This document shows positions 1 to 11,061 of a DNA stretch of 64,000 bases, piece by piece. Source of the stretch: Straminergon stramineum (Eukaryota; Streptophyta; Bryopsida; Hypnales; Calliergonaceae); contig OY987263.1 in assembly GCA_963920665.1 (NCBI GenBank), forward strand, positions 35,514,547 to 35,578,546, read 5' to 3'. The position numbers and the translations under genes were made by a program. Below the pieces are notes generated by a model. It did not search any database. It was not told the DNA's origin and saw only the letters and a program-made list of their open reading frames with translations. The first letter of the stretch is position 1. Each line of letters begins with the position of its first letter.

Positions 1-1193
1 TCAAGACCGGATAGAAACGATGATGAAAATCGTGGTCTCGAATGAAAAGTAAAATTTTCTAGTGAAGCTTCAAGGACCTGAGAATTGGCCACTAGATCAA
101 TCTTTTCTTGGTTATTGATTGTCTCTAGGCCCTCATTATTCTCCTGTCTCTTAGTCGCAATTATCTATTCAAAACTGTCCTGTGTTGTACACGTAAGCTG
201 ACGAGATGTTGGTTCTCATTGTCCCGAATCAACCTATGGACGAGGAATTTTCTCATCCACCTACGTGTCTTGTTCATTTGAGGTGTCAATATTGTCCTCG
301 ACTCTATAGGACCATGCTTTACTGACTTGAAGTTGCTTTAGGTGCATTACTTGAAGCTCCAGATGTGCCTTCATTGCTCTTCGGAGAATTTGTTCCCTTT
401 TGCTGCGCTCTAGGGCAAGGCCCCTTTCTGCCACAAATATCCAACTAGTGTCGATGTCCTCCCGAAAATGAAGAGCGCCCTAGATTGCATACACAAAGGA
501 CATTCAAATTGACCACATCATGAAATTGCACCCATTCCTTTACAAAATTGAACCTTGAACCAAAATAAACAAAATTTCTAACAAGAATCAATAGCGATGC
601 TCTCGGAAGAGTAGAAGGATGTACCTGCTGACACTCACATTTCTCTAAGTCTATTGGGGAATCTAAATGCCACAGAATGTCGAGCTGCTAACGATGTCCT
701 GTGTGCAAAAGGTCAAGAAAAGCAAGTTGTGCCATGCATTGGATGAATGTAACCACCTTTTTTATCACATCGTTCTGTTGTCCCTACACATAACCCAAAG
801 ACCAAGCAAATCCGCCCTGCATTGCTCAATGGGTTCAACACTGCTTTATAATGTCGGGAAGTACATCCAACCATGGTTGATGAGGTCTTTTACAAGGATA
901 GTAAGCCGTTTAGAAGCATCCTGTGCTTTACCTATGCTTAAAAGCACTTCATGAGTGAGTCCATGAATGGTCTATACCTCAGCCCCCGTAGGACCATACG
1001 ATTGTCGGAGTAACAGCTTTAGCGCCTACAATATGTGCGGGCACTCACGTTCCAGGGATATCTGTCCTGTTGGTTGTTCTACTTCTAATAAATGTAGGAC
1101 ATCATCGAGTTCTAAGGTTGTATGTGTCCAAGGACGAGATGCCATCCCTTTTAGGGGAGTGTTCATCATCAACCACTAAAGTGGCAACCACTT

Positions 1194-3790
1194 CTACCGG
1201 TCGTGCTCTTTGGCTAGGGTCTTTGCCTTATCAAATTCACAAAGCCTCTCCTCTACGTATGCAGCTCTCATGTTTTGCAATGTCTCAACCGCAATAGTCT
1301 TCTCATAGACGTACTTATCCATGTCATGCCTATACACCAGATATTCTTCAATCCCTCCTATTTCCTCAGAAACTGACAAGTCAACATCTCCGTTGAGGAA
1401 TCGTTTAGGGTCGAAAGCCCTTACGGCTCTACGGACTTCCTTCATTACGTCAGTTGTTTTTTTAACTTCCTCCGTGTCCTGAAAGAGTAGTGTCAACGCT
1501 TGATCACGTTAGAATAGCGAAGTACCGCATACCAGCTTCGCAGCTCTTCCAATGGATTTATCGCGACAAGAGATTTGAAATTTCATCTTTCAACTGCGAG
1601 TGTTACGTAGGATTAAGAGCATATTGTAACGGTCACTGCTGGAGTATGAATCACTAATAGCAGGACACAAAACTAAGAAAACGATTCAATAAAACCACAA
1701 TGATGGCTTAGAAGACTTACCAAGTCATCATCTTGGGTTGATAACCACATCCTAAATACCTCGTATAGCTTACTAGCGAGTGTGCCTTCCTTGTGCAGAC
1801 GAAGGATTTCTTTGATGGTCATCTGTGGATCCTACATGAACTTTTGCTCAACAACCTTGAATCCGCTATCTAGTATAAGTAATCCTACTCCATGCATCTT
1901 AACTTCGATGAGCTTTGGGAGGAGCTTCAAGTCGAATTCTAGGGAAAACTTCGTGGCCACCATCCTTGCTTCCATCTCCACTGCAACTCTTGTTGTGAAT
2001 ACTTCCTACTAGTCTTGCACTATCATTGTTCTATCCAGAATATCCACTTCGAGTGGCTCGGAGCAAGATAGACGGTTCCTTATTGAGCGCTCGCATTTAT
2101 CTTTGGAGCAATCCGTGACTTTCCACTTCTTCGTTGTTTTCTGCGTTTAGTTGTCTTCATGCTTTACTAGTCGTCCATCACTTTCACTTCGGCCTCCCTC
2201 CACGAGTACTAATGCTTGCTTCTGAGATGACACCCTGGCCGACTATCGCAAATTGGCATTCTTCGACAAAGACAACAATCTCGGGTTCTTCGCGGTGGGG
2301 TCCTACTTTGTTGGGGGGGATTTCTTGGACAAAGATGCCGTTTGGGACACACCCACAATTTCGTCTGCCTTATTCTTGGACGCCTCCTTTGTACATGACA
2401 TGGTCATGCAATCGGGCACATTCCTTGCAGAGTGGTTGTTTGGATTAATAGTTTCGGTGGTTCTCTTCTTCTTTTTCCTTTTTGCCAGCTTGTCTTCGTC
2501 CTTGCGTTGTCGTTTCGGTCAAAGAACATCATCTACATAGTCTGTCAGGCCGTTGTTTACCATAATCCTCTGCAACTCAATAGTCTGGCCTTTCTCCCAT
2601 GTTAGAAACATTTTCAAGAATTTTCCACCCAAGTCCACTAAACACTCTGCGGTTATTTGATGCCAAGACAGACGGGTCTTGTCCTTGCAGTACTGACCAC
2701 ATTACACATAGATGAATAGTATCCGCCCTATAGTAGATTTGGTTTTCTCCAGTGGCTTGTTGTCAACATGCGCCTCAATCGTAAGGTGCTCGTACTCGGG
2801 CTCAATGTAGAGGCACTTCATCAAATGTCGGATGTGCATCATGGAAGACTTGTAGATTCGGAGATTTCCGTTGTCCCCTGCTTTATGCTGCACGGGACCC
2901 AAAGGAGCAAGAGGTTAGTAATGCAAGACAAACAGATGATCATCAAGATTAACGCCTGAACAAAGATGTACAATTGGTGGAGACTTATAGGATCGCAGGA
3001 TGGTGTTTGATTTTAATTCTGACCCCGAAAACGACAACCAAAACACATGGCACAACTTACTATAAACCACAAGGACATGAACTGAACTCCGTAGGACACT
3101 CTTATGTTTTAATTCTTACTAAGACAGTGACTAGCGAAACACGTGGCAGACCTTACTATAAACCACATGGACGTTAGTTGAACTCCACTGAAACTTCGTG
3201 TAGGTGACGCAAAACCATAAGCACTTGATCACAGGCCCCAAAGGATGACTTCTAAATAGAACCCAACGTCGCACAGGGTACAAACTATAGGACATATGCT
3301 TGTACTAAGGAATTTGAATGAGAAATTGAGGAAACAGATGTGAGTATGGGTGGCGTATTGTATGGACGAGCCCATTCAGGTAGAAGCATAGGAGGTGGCG
3401 GAATGTATCGTTTCCCATCCACCGCTTCATTTTGGGGTTGTCGTAGGCGTAGAACTTCTTGTCGTTGCCATCTGTAAGCAGTAAGTTGTGGAGGTAGTTC
3501 GCCTTTTCTCCGCCCGTCTTCTTCGCCACTATTTCGGGCTCCTCTTCCGCAAAGTCCACGGTGGCATTGCTGCTGCTCCCGTTTTCTTCGTCATTGTTGC
3601 CTTGGGCGGTAAGTTGGAACTCTTCGCTAGACTCGTTGGACATTAAGTTGAAATGCTGTGAAAAAGTCCAATTCAAAATTCTCCTAAACCGTAAACCCGT
3701 AAATAAAATGAGGTTGACAATAGCAAAGCAAATGAAAGAAAATTGACCGCAAAGGTGGCGCGGTGGAGGAGTTACGGTGCAGGCTGCCAC
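1194..3790 (-). pseudogene. Eroded protein-coding gene of unknown family
   Basis: On the minus strand several protein-like stretches follow one another. 3790-3305 is open for 161 codons; its second half is charged and contains YAYDNPKMKRWMGNDTF. From 2902 down to about 2250 a single frame stays protein-like but is cut by stops at 2704-2702, after TDYVDDVL (about 2543), and again after a lysine-rich tract (PKRQRKDEDKLAKRKKKK). Between the first two stops it reads CGQYCKDKTRLSWHQ... with a CxxxC pair. A further 100-codon frame rich in charged residues lies at 1496-1194. GC content is higher than in the spacers. I do not recognise the family. Some of the stops could be unrecognised introns, but three stops in one frame fit a decayed gene or transposon-derived ORF better. 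No intact start-to-stop model could be built. Confidence 0.4.
3011..3195. repeat. Two-copy tandem duplication, about 96 bp unit
   Basis: Two imperfect copies lie head to tail, beginning at 3011 and 3107. Both start TTTTAATTCT and share ACTATAAACCACA, GGAC and GAACTCC blocks in the same order. Confidence 0.7.
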
Positions 3791-3983
3791 GAAGGAGCAC
3801 CACCGAAGCTACACGAAACTCCACGGAACTCCATGGAACTCCACAAAACTTCATGGAACTACAGGAAGCTGGATAGCACGGAACGCGCACATGAAAAGAG
3901 TGTGCAGATTATTCCACCCGAAGTTGAGGAGGCTATGCATGCAATCCCTAAAGCAACTGAAACAAAAGACAAACATAGCACAC

Positions 3984-4000
3984 AACCCTAAACCCTAACC
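3984..4000. other. Telomere-like CCCTAAACCCTAA motif
   Basis: ACCCTAAACCCTAACC is two units of the plant telomere repeat CCCTAAA, also called a telo-box when found in promoters. It lies about 600 bp upstream of the first plausible VTE6 5' sequence. It may be a short interstitial telomeric relic or a chance match. Confidence 0.4.
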
Positions 4001-4402
4001 AACAAATTGCAACATTGTAAAAACGCAACACAACAGTACCATATCAAGTAACTAGTCTCGGAAGCCAAACCCAAAATTGCCTTCCCAAAGTGGTTGAGAT
4101 TATAGAACCGCTAACAACACAAGAAAGAGAAGAAAATGGATTGGAAGGTGAAGACAATGGTGTTGTCTTGCTTCTGTCATTACATCCATTATCGTCTTGT
4201 CCCTAAGATGTCCCGTCAAGTAGATTGTAGGACGTCACTTCAATTTCTGATGGGTGTCCACGAGTAGATGCCAATCACGCTTCTCTGTGGGGACGTTGTC
4301 TCCAACATCATCAGTCCCTAACTCCATTAGGGCTATGTAGCTTCGTCACTCCGTCGGGCCCATCGGGGCGCAATCGAGTCTAGCGGGGTTTGGTTGGCCC
4401 GG

Positions 4403-4499
4403 CCTCCATTCAAGGTGGGCCGGCTTGACGTGCAGTCATGGCATGACCCTGTGGTCCAGCCCACACGCCACATCAGGCGGGCTCACCTTCGAATGGAGG
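4403..4499. repeat. GC-rich inverted repeat (hairpin) upstream of the VTE6-like gene
   Basis: The left arm CCTCCATTCAAGGTGGGCC (4403-4421) is matched in reverse complement, with a one-base bulge and one mismatch, by the right arm at 4479-4499 (GGGCTCACC..GAATGGAGG). The loop is about 57 bp. It may be a small foldback element or a strong hairpin in the promoter. Confidence 0.6.
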
Positions 4500-4607
4500 A
4501 TTTAACGTCCTAAATTTCTTAGGTTCTTTCCATGGTCATAGGGTCCGCCCTTTAAGGGGTTCAAAAATTGGAAATAGCAGTGAAGCTGAATGAAGTGAAG
4601 GCTTCCT

Positions 4608-4832
4608 TTGCCTTTGCCTGCGCCGTCGCTTCTGCCGTCGTCTGCCGTCGCAGTTGATACGGAACCGCCGTTTTCTAGAGCCTCAACGCAGCCTCTGGTT
4701 GCTTGTCTGCCACTCAACACTGCGCAAACGGATCTCTGGCTTCGAATTTCCGAAGATTCTAGACCCCCTCATCACGTCTTACACTCCAAAACACGATCAA
4801 TGTCGCAACATCTAAAGGCATCAGAGTTATGA
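4608..4832 (+). other. Possible transit-peptide ORF of the VTE6-like gene, out of continuity
   Basis: This 74-codon open frame starts with ATG and is rich in Ser, Ala, Pro and Thr at its N-terminus, as plant plastid transit peptides are. It lies in the same frame as VTE6 exon 1 (ATG 4899) but is separated from it by TGA stops at 4830-4832 and 4881-4883. I found no convincing GT-AG intron that removes both stops. It may be 5' UTR, or the missing transit peptide joined by an intron I could not place or interrupted by a sequence error. Confidence 0.3.
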
Positions 4833-4898
4833 ATCGAAGAAGCACACCAATGTGACCAATCTCTGCCAAATTCAGCACCCTGACTAACAACACCGAGC

Positions 4899-7800
4899 TT
4901 GAAAAAGATGGATGGGTGTCAAGCCATTTCGGGGATTTGGGAAGGAGTGCAACGAGCGTTTACAGCCCCGGTGAGCTGGGAATCGACTTTCGTCGCTACC
5001 ACGACGATCTTTGTGATCGCAGCGCCCGTTTTGTTCGTGGGACTTTCGGTGCCTGGCGTTTTGAGCGCGTTCGTGTTGGGACTCTTCACATGGCGCGCGT
5101 TTGGTGCACAGGGCACCGTCATTGTCTTCCTCTACTTTCTTATGGTGAGTACTCGCACCGATGTGTCGTTGGCCAAGTCATTCCTCTTTTAATTAGGGTT
5201 TCGGAGACGGAAGCAGCGGTTTTAATAACTGTTGAAGGCCTGGACAGTAAATTTTAATCGGTCGCTGCTATCTGAATATCGAGAATCTGATTATTGGGCC
5301 ATGGCTTGCTGGAAGCGTATTGCTGATAGCTTTCCAACATGATCTAGAAACGAGCAAGAATCTGCATTTCTTTAGGGTTACTGTAAATGTTCGTGCTTTA
5401 GGACTGCATGGAGGTTGAGATGCACTGGACTATGCTTATTGTGACTTTCAAAACTCCTTAAAACCTTAAAACCTTGCTTGAATAGTGTGACCCGCAAATC
5501 AAATCTTAGCGTTTAGGAGTTTTCATTGGATTTAGGTTGCTACTTGAGTTCAAACTATGGATGCGTGGTTGAAGGAGCCGGTTGGAATTGATAAATATAC
5601 CAGCATTGCGTGTTCGTGCTTTAAAATTGCATCGAGGTTGCTCTGAAATTGCTTTGAATTTGCTTTGAAATTGTTATAATATCGTGTTTGAAATATTTCT
5701 CTCCTTACAGGGAACGGCTGCTACTAAAGTGAATTACAAATTGAAGAAAGTGGAAGGGACGGCGGAGAAGAGAGGAGGGCGGAGGGGCCCGAGCAGTGTG
5801 TGGGGCTCTGGAGCTGCCGGCACTTTGTGTGCAATTGCTTCCATCTATGGCGTTGGCGATCCTGTGTGGGTGTCTCTCTGGAAATTAGGGTTTCTGGCCA
5901 GCTTCTGCACCAAGCTCAGCGATACCATGGGCAGCGAAATTGGCAAAGCCTTTGGTAAAACCACGTCAGTGTTTCTTTCACATTCTCTCAAGTCACACTT
6001 CCGATGGCCTATCGCTTTCACAATGATAAAGGCCATATCAAACTGATTCTAAACTTGTAATAGGCAGTGTTATTGGAGGTTATTACTCCGTCACTTGAAG
6101 CATCTTAATGTATGTAGGAGTGTGTGATTTGTGTGTACTGCAGAGAAGAAATTTTTGGGTGCATGAGCTGAATCTTTTGTGATCAAATTTTTATCAATAT
6201 ATATGAATCTTGTGCAGTCATTCAGAGTGGGAGGTTGTAGACCAGACTTGAAGTGACGGTGGTAACCCCATTCCCATTCAAATATCATTGGTCATAGACA
6301 TTTATCCCAAGTCATACTTACACCTCTTGCTTATAAGTCCAGCTAAGTACATGAATAGATGATTTATTATTGGGAATAAGGGTCAGTATAGGTCTTCAAT
6401 GGTTTCAGTATCCTTTACCTGACTTGTTGGTGTTGGTGTGCAGATACTTGGTGACAACGATGACTGTAGTGCCTCGTGGGACAGATGGAGCTGTAAGCGT
6501 GGTCGGCACCTTTGCAGGAGTCGTCGCTTCCGTTTTTCTGGCTGCTGTTGGTTACGCAATATCTATGGTACTTCCCTTATTTCACTTGCTCCAGTTCTTG
6601 TGTGTAAGGGTATTTTGGGGATTGAAGTTCTCTTCAATATATTGTTGTGGCCCAGGTGGCAAGTGGCAATCTTCACCACTGTGCCACCATGAGTTCACGG
6701 TAGCTAACCTCCTCTCGTAGTTGCTGAATCTATTGTAAATCTGTTAGACGGAGCTACGTTAACCCACCAAAGTCTCTAAGACCATTTTTTCGTCAAAAAA
6801 CACTCAAAACTGTCATTTTCAATGCAAACAATGAAAATCTAAACATTTTTTTTTTTTTTCATATCCCATCTGAGGATCTTGCATTAGACAAGTATGAGAA
6901 TGTGTTTGAAGAAATTTCAGAAACTTTGACCGCATCGAACACAAGATATAAGCGGTTAAAGTGAAGAAAACAAGTTCTTTTGCTTCCAGCCTGACTAGGT
7001 TATAAGTCTTCGAATCCTCTTAACTTAAAATTTTTGTGCTATAGGTTGTGAAAATTAGACTTTCTTTATGTTGAAGAATTGAGTTCATAGTTTGGGAAAA
7101 TAAATTCAAGACCCCATAGTGATTTTCGTGCATTAAAAAATTGTTAAGTTGAAGTAGGTACGAGATAGAAGGAAAAACAAATTTGTTGATAGTTCTAAGA
7201 TGGAATTGAAATACATTAATTCCAACCGTGCCTTTAGGGGTTAAGTGTTGCAATTGGTAGTATTCTAAATTTTATAAGACTGGAACAGGTTAGTTTTCAG
7301 ATCTGGCGGTATATATATCTGGCTGTATTTAGATCTGGTAGACCGTCCATTTTTAGTGTGCATTTAGTCAATTAGCAACTAAGCATTGTTAGTATTATTA
7401 GATAGGCTTTATTTTTATTTTTCTCATTGGCAATTGAATGGGGATTCTAATGCACTGTGTTATGCTCTTCTTAGCTACCTCAAGAATAAGTAATGAGTTT
7501 TCAAAATTCTACATTGTAGATTTCTGAAACTGTGGCCTAATTTCTGATGTTCTTGTTTTGAACATTTTGAACATTTTGAAACAAGTATCTACTTTTTGTT
7601 AATATATATTTGGATACGTTTTTGCTTGGTTTTGGGTATACCTACCTTATTGCTTGGAAGGTTCTCATTTTTAAAATTTGTGAAACCGGTGCAATTTGTG
7701 GGTGCAGACTGATTTGTCAGGGGCGTTCATCTGTGTGCTAGCTGCTCAAGTAGCTAACGTATGTGAGAGCTTCATTGGAGCTGCACTTCAAGATCAGAAA

Positions 7801-8321
7801 GGCTCTGAATGGGTACGATTTTTGTCTATCCTCCCTCCCTTGCAATTGCACACTAGAGTAAGACCACCTCATTGCCTTATTTTGGGGGGGTATGCTCCTG
7901 GCATCCTATGTGGCACATGAAAATTGACATGATAATGAAGAAGCAAGTTCTCTTCTACCGGACTCTGTTGCTTGGAAGTCCATGTAATGGAGATAAGGAA
8001 GGACTTTTATTTCAGTCATGCCATCTGGACTGGGCCTGGTGGAAGTGGTTCTGCTTGCCTTTGTAATAATGAAGTAGCACACTTAGTTAAGGTGGTAAAC
8101 CATAGAAGCATTACATTTTCCTTCTGTCTTGTTGTATGTGATCCTTGGCATGGATGTTTGAAGTAGTCCTCTTTGATTGTCCTAATGCTATCTACTGTTG
8201 ATATTGATCGTTTTGGCTGCTCGGGCTGTTGGCTATGCAGATTACAAATGATGTGTCCAACATCTTCAACATCTCGATTGGTGCGACTTTGGCCATCCTG
8301 ACAAGACTGCTGATTGGATAA
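4899..8321 (+). CDS. VTE6: VTE6-like phytyl-phosphate kinase (DUF92 membrane protein)
   Basis: Five exons fit in phase: 4899-5144, 5711-5964, 6444-6567, 7708-7812, 8241-8321. All introns are GT-AG and the model gives 269 aa. The protein is hydrophobic, with several membrane segments (for example FVIAAPVLFVGLSV in exon 1). It carries the DUF92/TMEM19 family blocks GTAATKVNYK, EKRGGRRGPSSVWGSGAAG, CTKLSDTMGSEIGKAFGKTT, VPRGTDGAVSVVGTFAG and ANVCESFIGAALQDQKGSEW. From memory these follow Arabidopsis VTE6 closely, including the splice junction reading GKTT-YLVTTM. VTE6 is a plastid-envelope enzyme that phosphorylates phytyl phosphate to phytyl diphosphate for tocopherol and phylloquinone synthesis. 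Plant VTE6 is about 60 aa longer at the N-terminus; the transit peptide is not resolved here. Intron 3 contains a TTAA-flanked element. A related DUF92 protein without this function cannot be fully excluded. Confidence 0.88.
6759..7244. mobile_element. TTAA-flanked MITE inside intron 3 of the VTE6-like gene
   Basis: TTAA at 6759-6762 is followed by CCCACCAAAG, and CCTTTAGGGG precedes TTAA at 7241-7244, giving a 478-bp insert with short imperfect inverted ends. The interior (GGATCTTGCATTAGACAAG..., TATGAGAATGTGT...) is shared with the elements at 27374-28242 and 38706-39539. It lies between exons 3 and 4. Confidence 0.65.
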
Positions 8322-8663
8322 ATTTTTGAAGTCGATTTCTCACATGGATATTTTCAATGGTTTGAGAATTTCAAATCTGAGATTGGAGCCTTGCGTGCTG
8401 CTTTATTTGCTCAATTTCTTGAGCTATCAGGTGTCGTGCCCTGTTCCATTGCAAAAGATTTAGTGTACACGGTTTTTAACAGTCCTGCAATGTCCCTTTA
8501 CATGTTATACCTGGTATATTCGCCCCACATTTTATCAGTGGTAGTGCATTTTGATTTTTTACAAAGGGGACTGTAGAGGCTTGATTGTTTAAGATTGCAG
8601 TCATTATGTTTTTATAATGGCAGGATGGTTTTCTTGACCATGTAAATGTAAAATCACCTGTAC

Positions 8664-8669
8664 AATAAA
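8664..8669 (+). terminator. Candidate poly(A) signal of the VTE6-like gene
   Basis: AATAAA lies 343 bp after the stop codon in a T/A-rich 3' region. Other near-matches exist, so the real site is uncertain. Confidence 0.35.
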
Positions 8670-8699
8670 AGAGGGAAAGTTATGCTAGCAATTGTTGCA

Positions 8700-10253
8700 T
8701 CGTTAATTTGAGTCCTGCCAACGGAGATAAGATCTTGGAGTTTATATAAATTAAGTTTGATGTTCTGTTTGTTTTGTGTCTCCAGCATCTAATTTGCCCT
8801 TTGTCAAGCTCTTGATAATCCAATAATATTCTTATTCTTCATACACTCAACCGTCTCTAATTGCACTGCATCGGGGTACGAATGGTTTTATCTGCAGATG
8901 TGCAAGTTGTCCAATCGAATGTGTAACCCAAACGTGAAAGAGTCTCAGGATATGTAATGCACGTGCAAATCAACAAAGTATGCAAGGAGAGATGGTTGAG
9001 TAAATTTAGAACCGTGAAAAAAGAATAGGAACATCTAACAATTCAAACACAAACGTAGAATTACTTAGTATTGTAAGCATTCATGCAACATGTTTTGTTA
9101 ATATTTATATGACTCTATTGTTTTCTTTTGTTTGTTTATTCAATTTCAATTATCTTTGATTGGTTAGATATTGCATTGAATCAATTTTCTAACTATTTTC
9201 ATGGGAACGACAATGACGTAATGGATAACTTCTTTAATAGAAGTTTATTATTTTGTTTGCTTATATCTCCACAAATCCAAAGTATATAAGAGAGCTGACC
9301 CCTTTTTGACCACTTAAGTAGATACACATATTGCAAGAGAGGTTTCAATAGTGGGGAAATTTTTCCCATGAGCAGAAATAGAGTTCATAAGGTTTCCATA
9401 ATTTTTCAGATTTTTTTTCCTCACAAAATAATTACCACGAATTTTTAAGCTGAAGATTTTGTTCTACCCATATTGGCCATACAGACCTTCCTCTTTTCGA
9501 CCAAGGGTTGGTTGCAAAGTCCAAGAAGGGTTGGGTCCAAATTTGAGAGTCTTGTAGCCAATTGTAATGCACCACGAACTGCCCATGAATTGTGCCAACA
9601 TTAATTGTTGCTAATCACCTGCTAATTGAAATTACTCCACCCTACGTTGCTAGATTGGGTCTGTGATTAGTAAGGGGTCAGCTCCCTTATTGTGTATGAT
9701 TTCAATATTTTGCTTCCAAACATAATCGCACATCTAAATAATATTATGTAGTATAAAGTAGTGTACAAAATAGTATACATTCAATAGTGTACAAAATAGT
9801 GTACAAAATATACAAAGATTGTCAAGCCTACAAATAAGTTGTTTAGACTTGCAATGAGATGATACTATATACACTATTTGGATCCATACAATACCCAATC
9901 AATTCTACTAATGTGTGTGAAATTATTTTGTAAACAATAAAGATTTGAAACTCTAGTGCTAAAAATTTGTGTACACTATTTTGATATCGTACAAATGGGT
10001 TATGATTGCCCATGGTGTGCTAGCTATTAATATGATCACTCAAAGTGTCTCCTGATGCTAGCAAGCCTCTCTATTCTCAAATGAGTTTGAGAGGGAATTA
10101 TAAGACAGGGAATTGAAACTTTGTTGGAATGTCCAGCTCTCATATTGGTTGTTTTCGTACATAATTCGTGCCTGAATCATTTACAAACATTTGTTACAAA
10201 AAAAATCATTCAATCACACACAAAAAAAACATTTACACTAAGAATGATTCCCA
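8700..10253. other. AT-rich spacer, no gene seen
   Basis: No open frame looks coding. The stretch around 9740-9980 repeats the motif GTGTACAAAATAGTGTACA several times in both directions, a small cluster of palindrome-like GTACAC words. Confidence 0.5.
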
Positions 10254-10898
10254 TTAACCCCTAAATGCCCAAGGCCTATTTGGAGCTCCTTGAAATTTGC
10301 TCTAAATTGAACAAAAGGTCAACATTTTCATAAGTTGTACCAATTTCTTTTGAATTGTAACCATACAAAGTTAAACTAGACATGTTAGAGATCACATAGG
10401 AAAAGAAAACATAACAATATCACTCATAGATTGAAAGATTATAATGTTTGATCATGAAGGTGTAAAAACTATGAAAAATTTTCAATTCACTTTTTGCATG
10501 TCAATTCTAAAAATTTGGTCACTAAAAATATATGAGGTTATAGGGCCTAGCATGCACAACCCCATTCAATTTACGGTTTTTCAAAATCTATTCTACAATT
10601 TTTTTAAATGAATTTCTAATGCGATTTTGCCTCCAAGATCTAGTGTATTTGAGGCTCATTTTCAAGAGCCCTCAACACTATGAGAAGTCAAGATTGCAAT
10701 GGGCATCCTTGCACTAAATCTTGAATAGAAAAATCATAATCCTGTATTTTTCAGATCAACTTTTTGATCCTAAAACTAGACTTCAAAAAAAATTCTCCAA
10801 AAATATAAACTAATAATTATAGCAATTTGGTTGGATTTTACTTAACTTCAAAGTTTTCAAAACACTAGAATGTGGTGCCTTGGGCATTTAGGGGTTAA
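10254..10898. mobile_element. TTAA-flanked MITE with 22-bp perfect terminal inverted repeats
   Basis: The left end TTAACCCCTAAATGCCCAAG... (10254-10275) and right end ...TTGGGCATTTAGGGGTTAA (10877-10898) are exact reverse complements over 22 bp. If TTAA is the duplicated target, the element itself is 637 bp (10258-10894). It has no coding capacity and lies just downstream of the AP2 gene. This is the cleanest member of the TTAA/CCCCTAAA group in the window. Confidence 0.8.
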
Positions 10899-11061
10899 CA
10901 CCGATTTCATTGAATTTCTAGGCTTTGGCACTTTTCAGGTCATACAAATTGGAACCTAAACCTATATCAACTCTATTTTTGGGACCTTTGCAAATGAATG
11001 TCATGACTCTAAATGCCGTGAATCAGGCTAATATAACAAAAATTATGTTAATAAAATTCTA

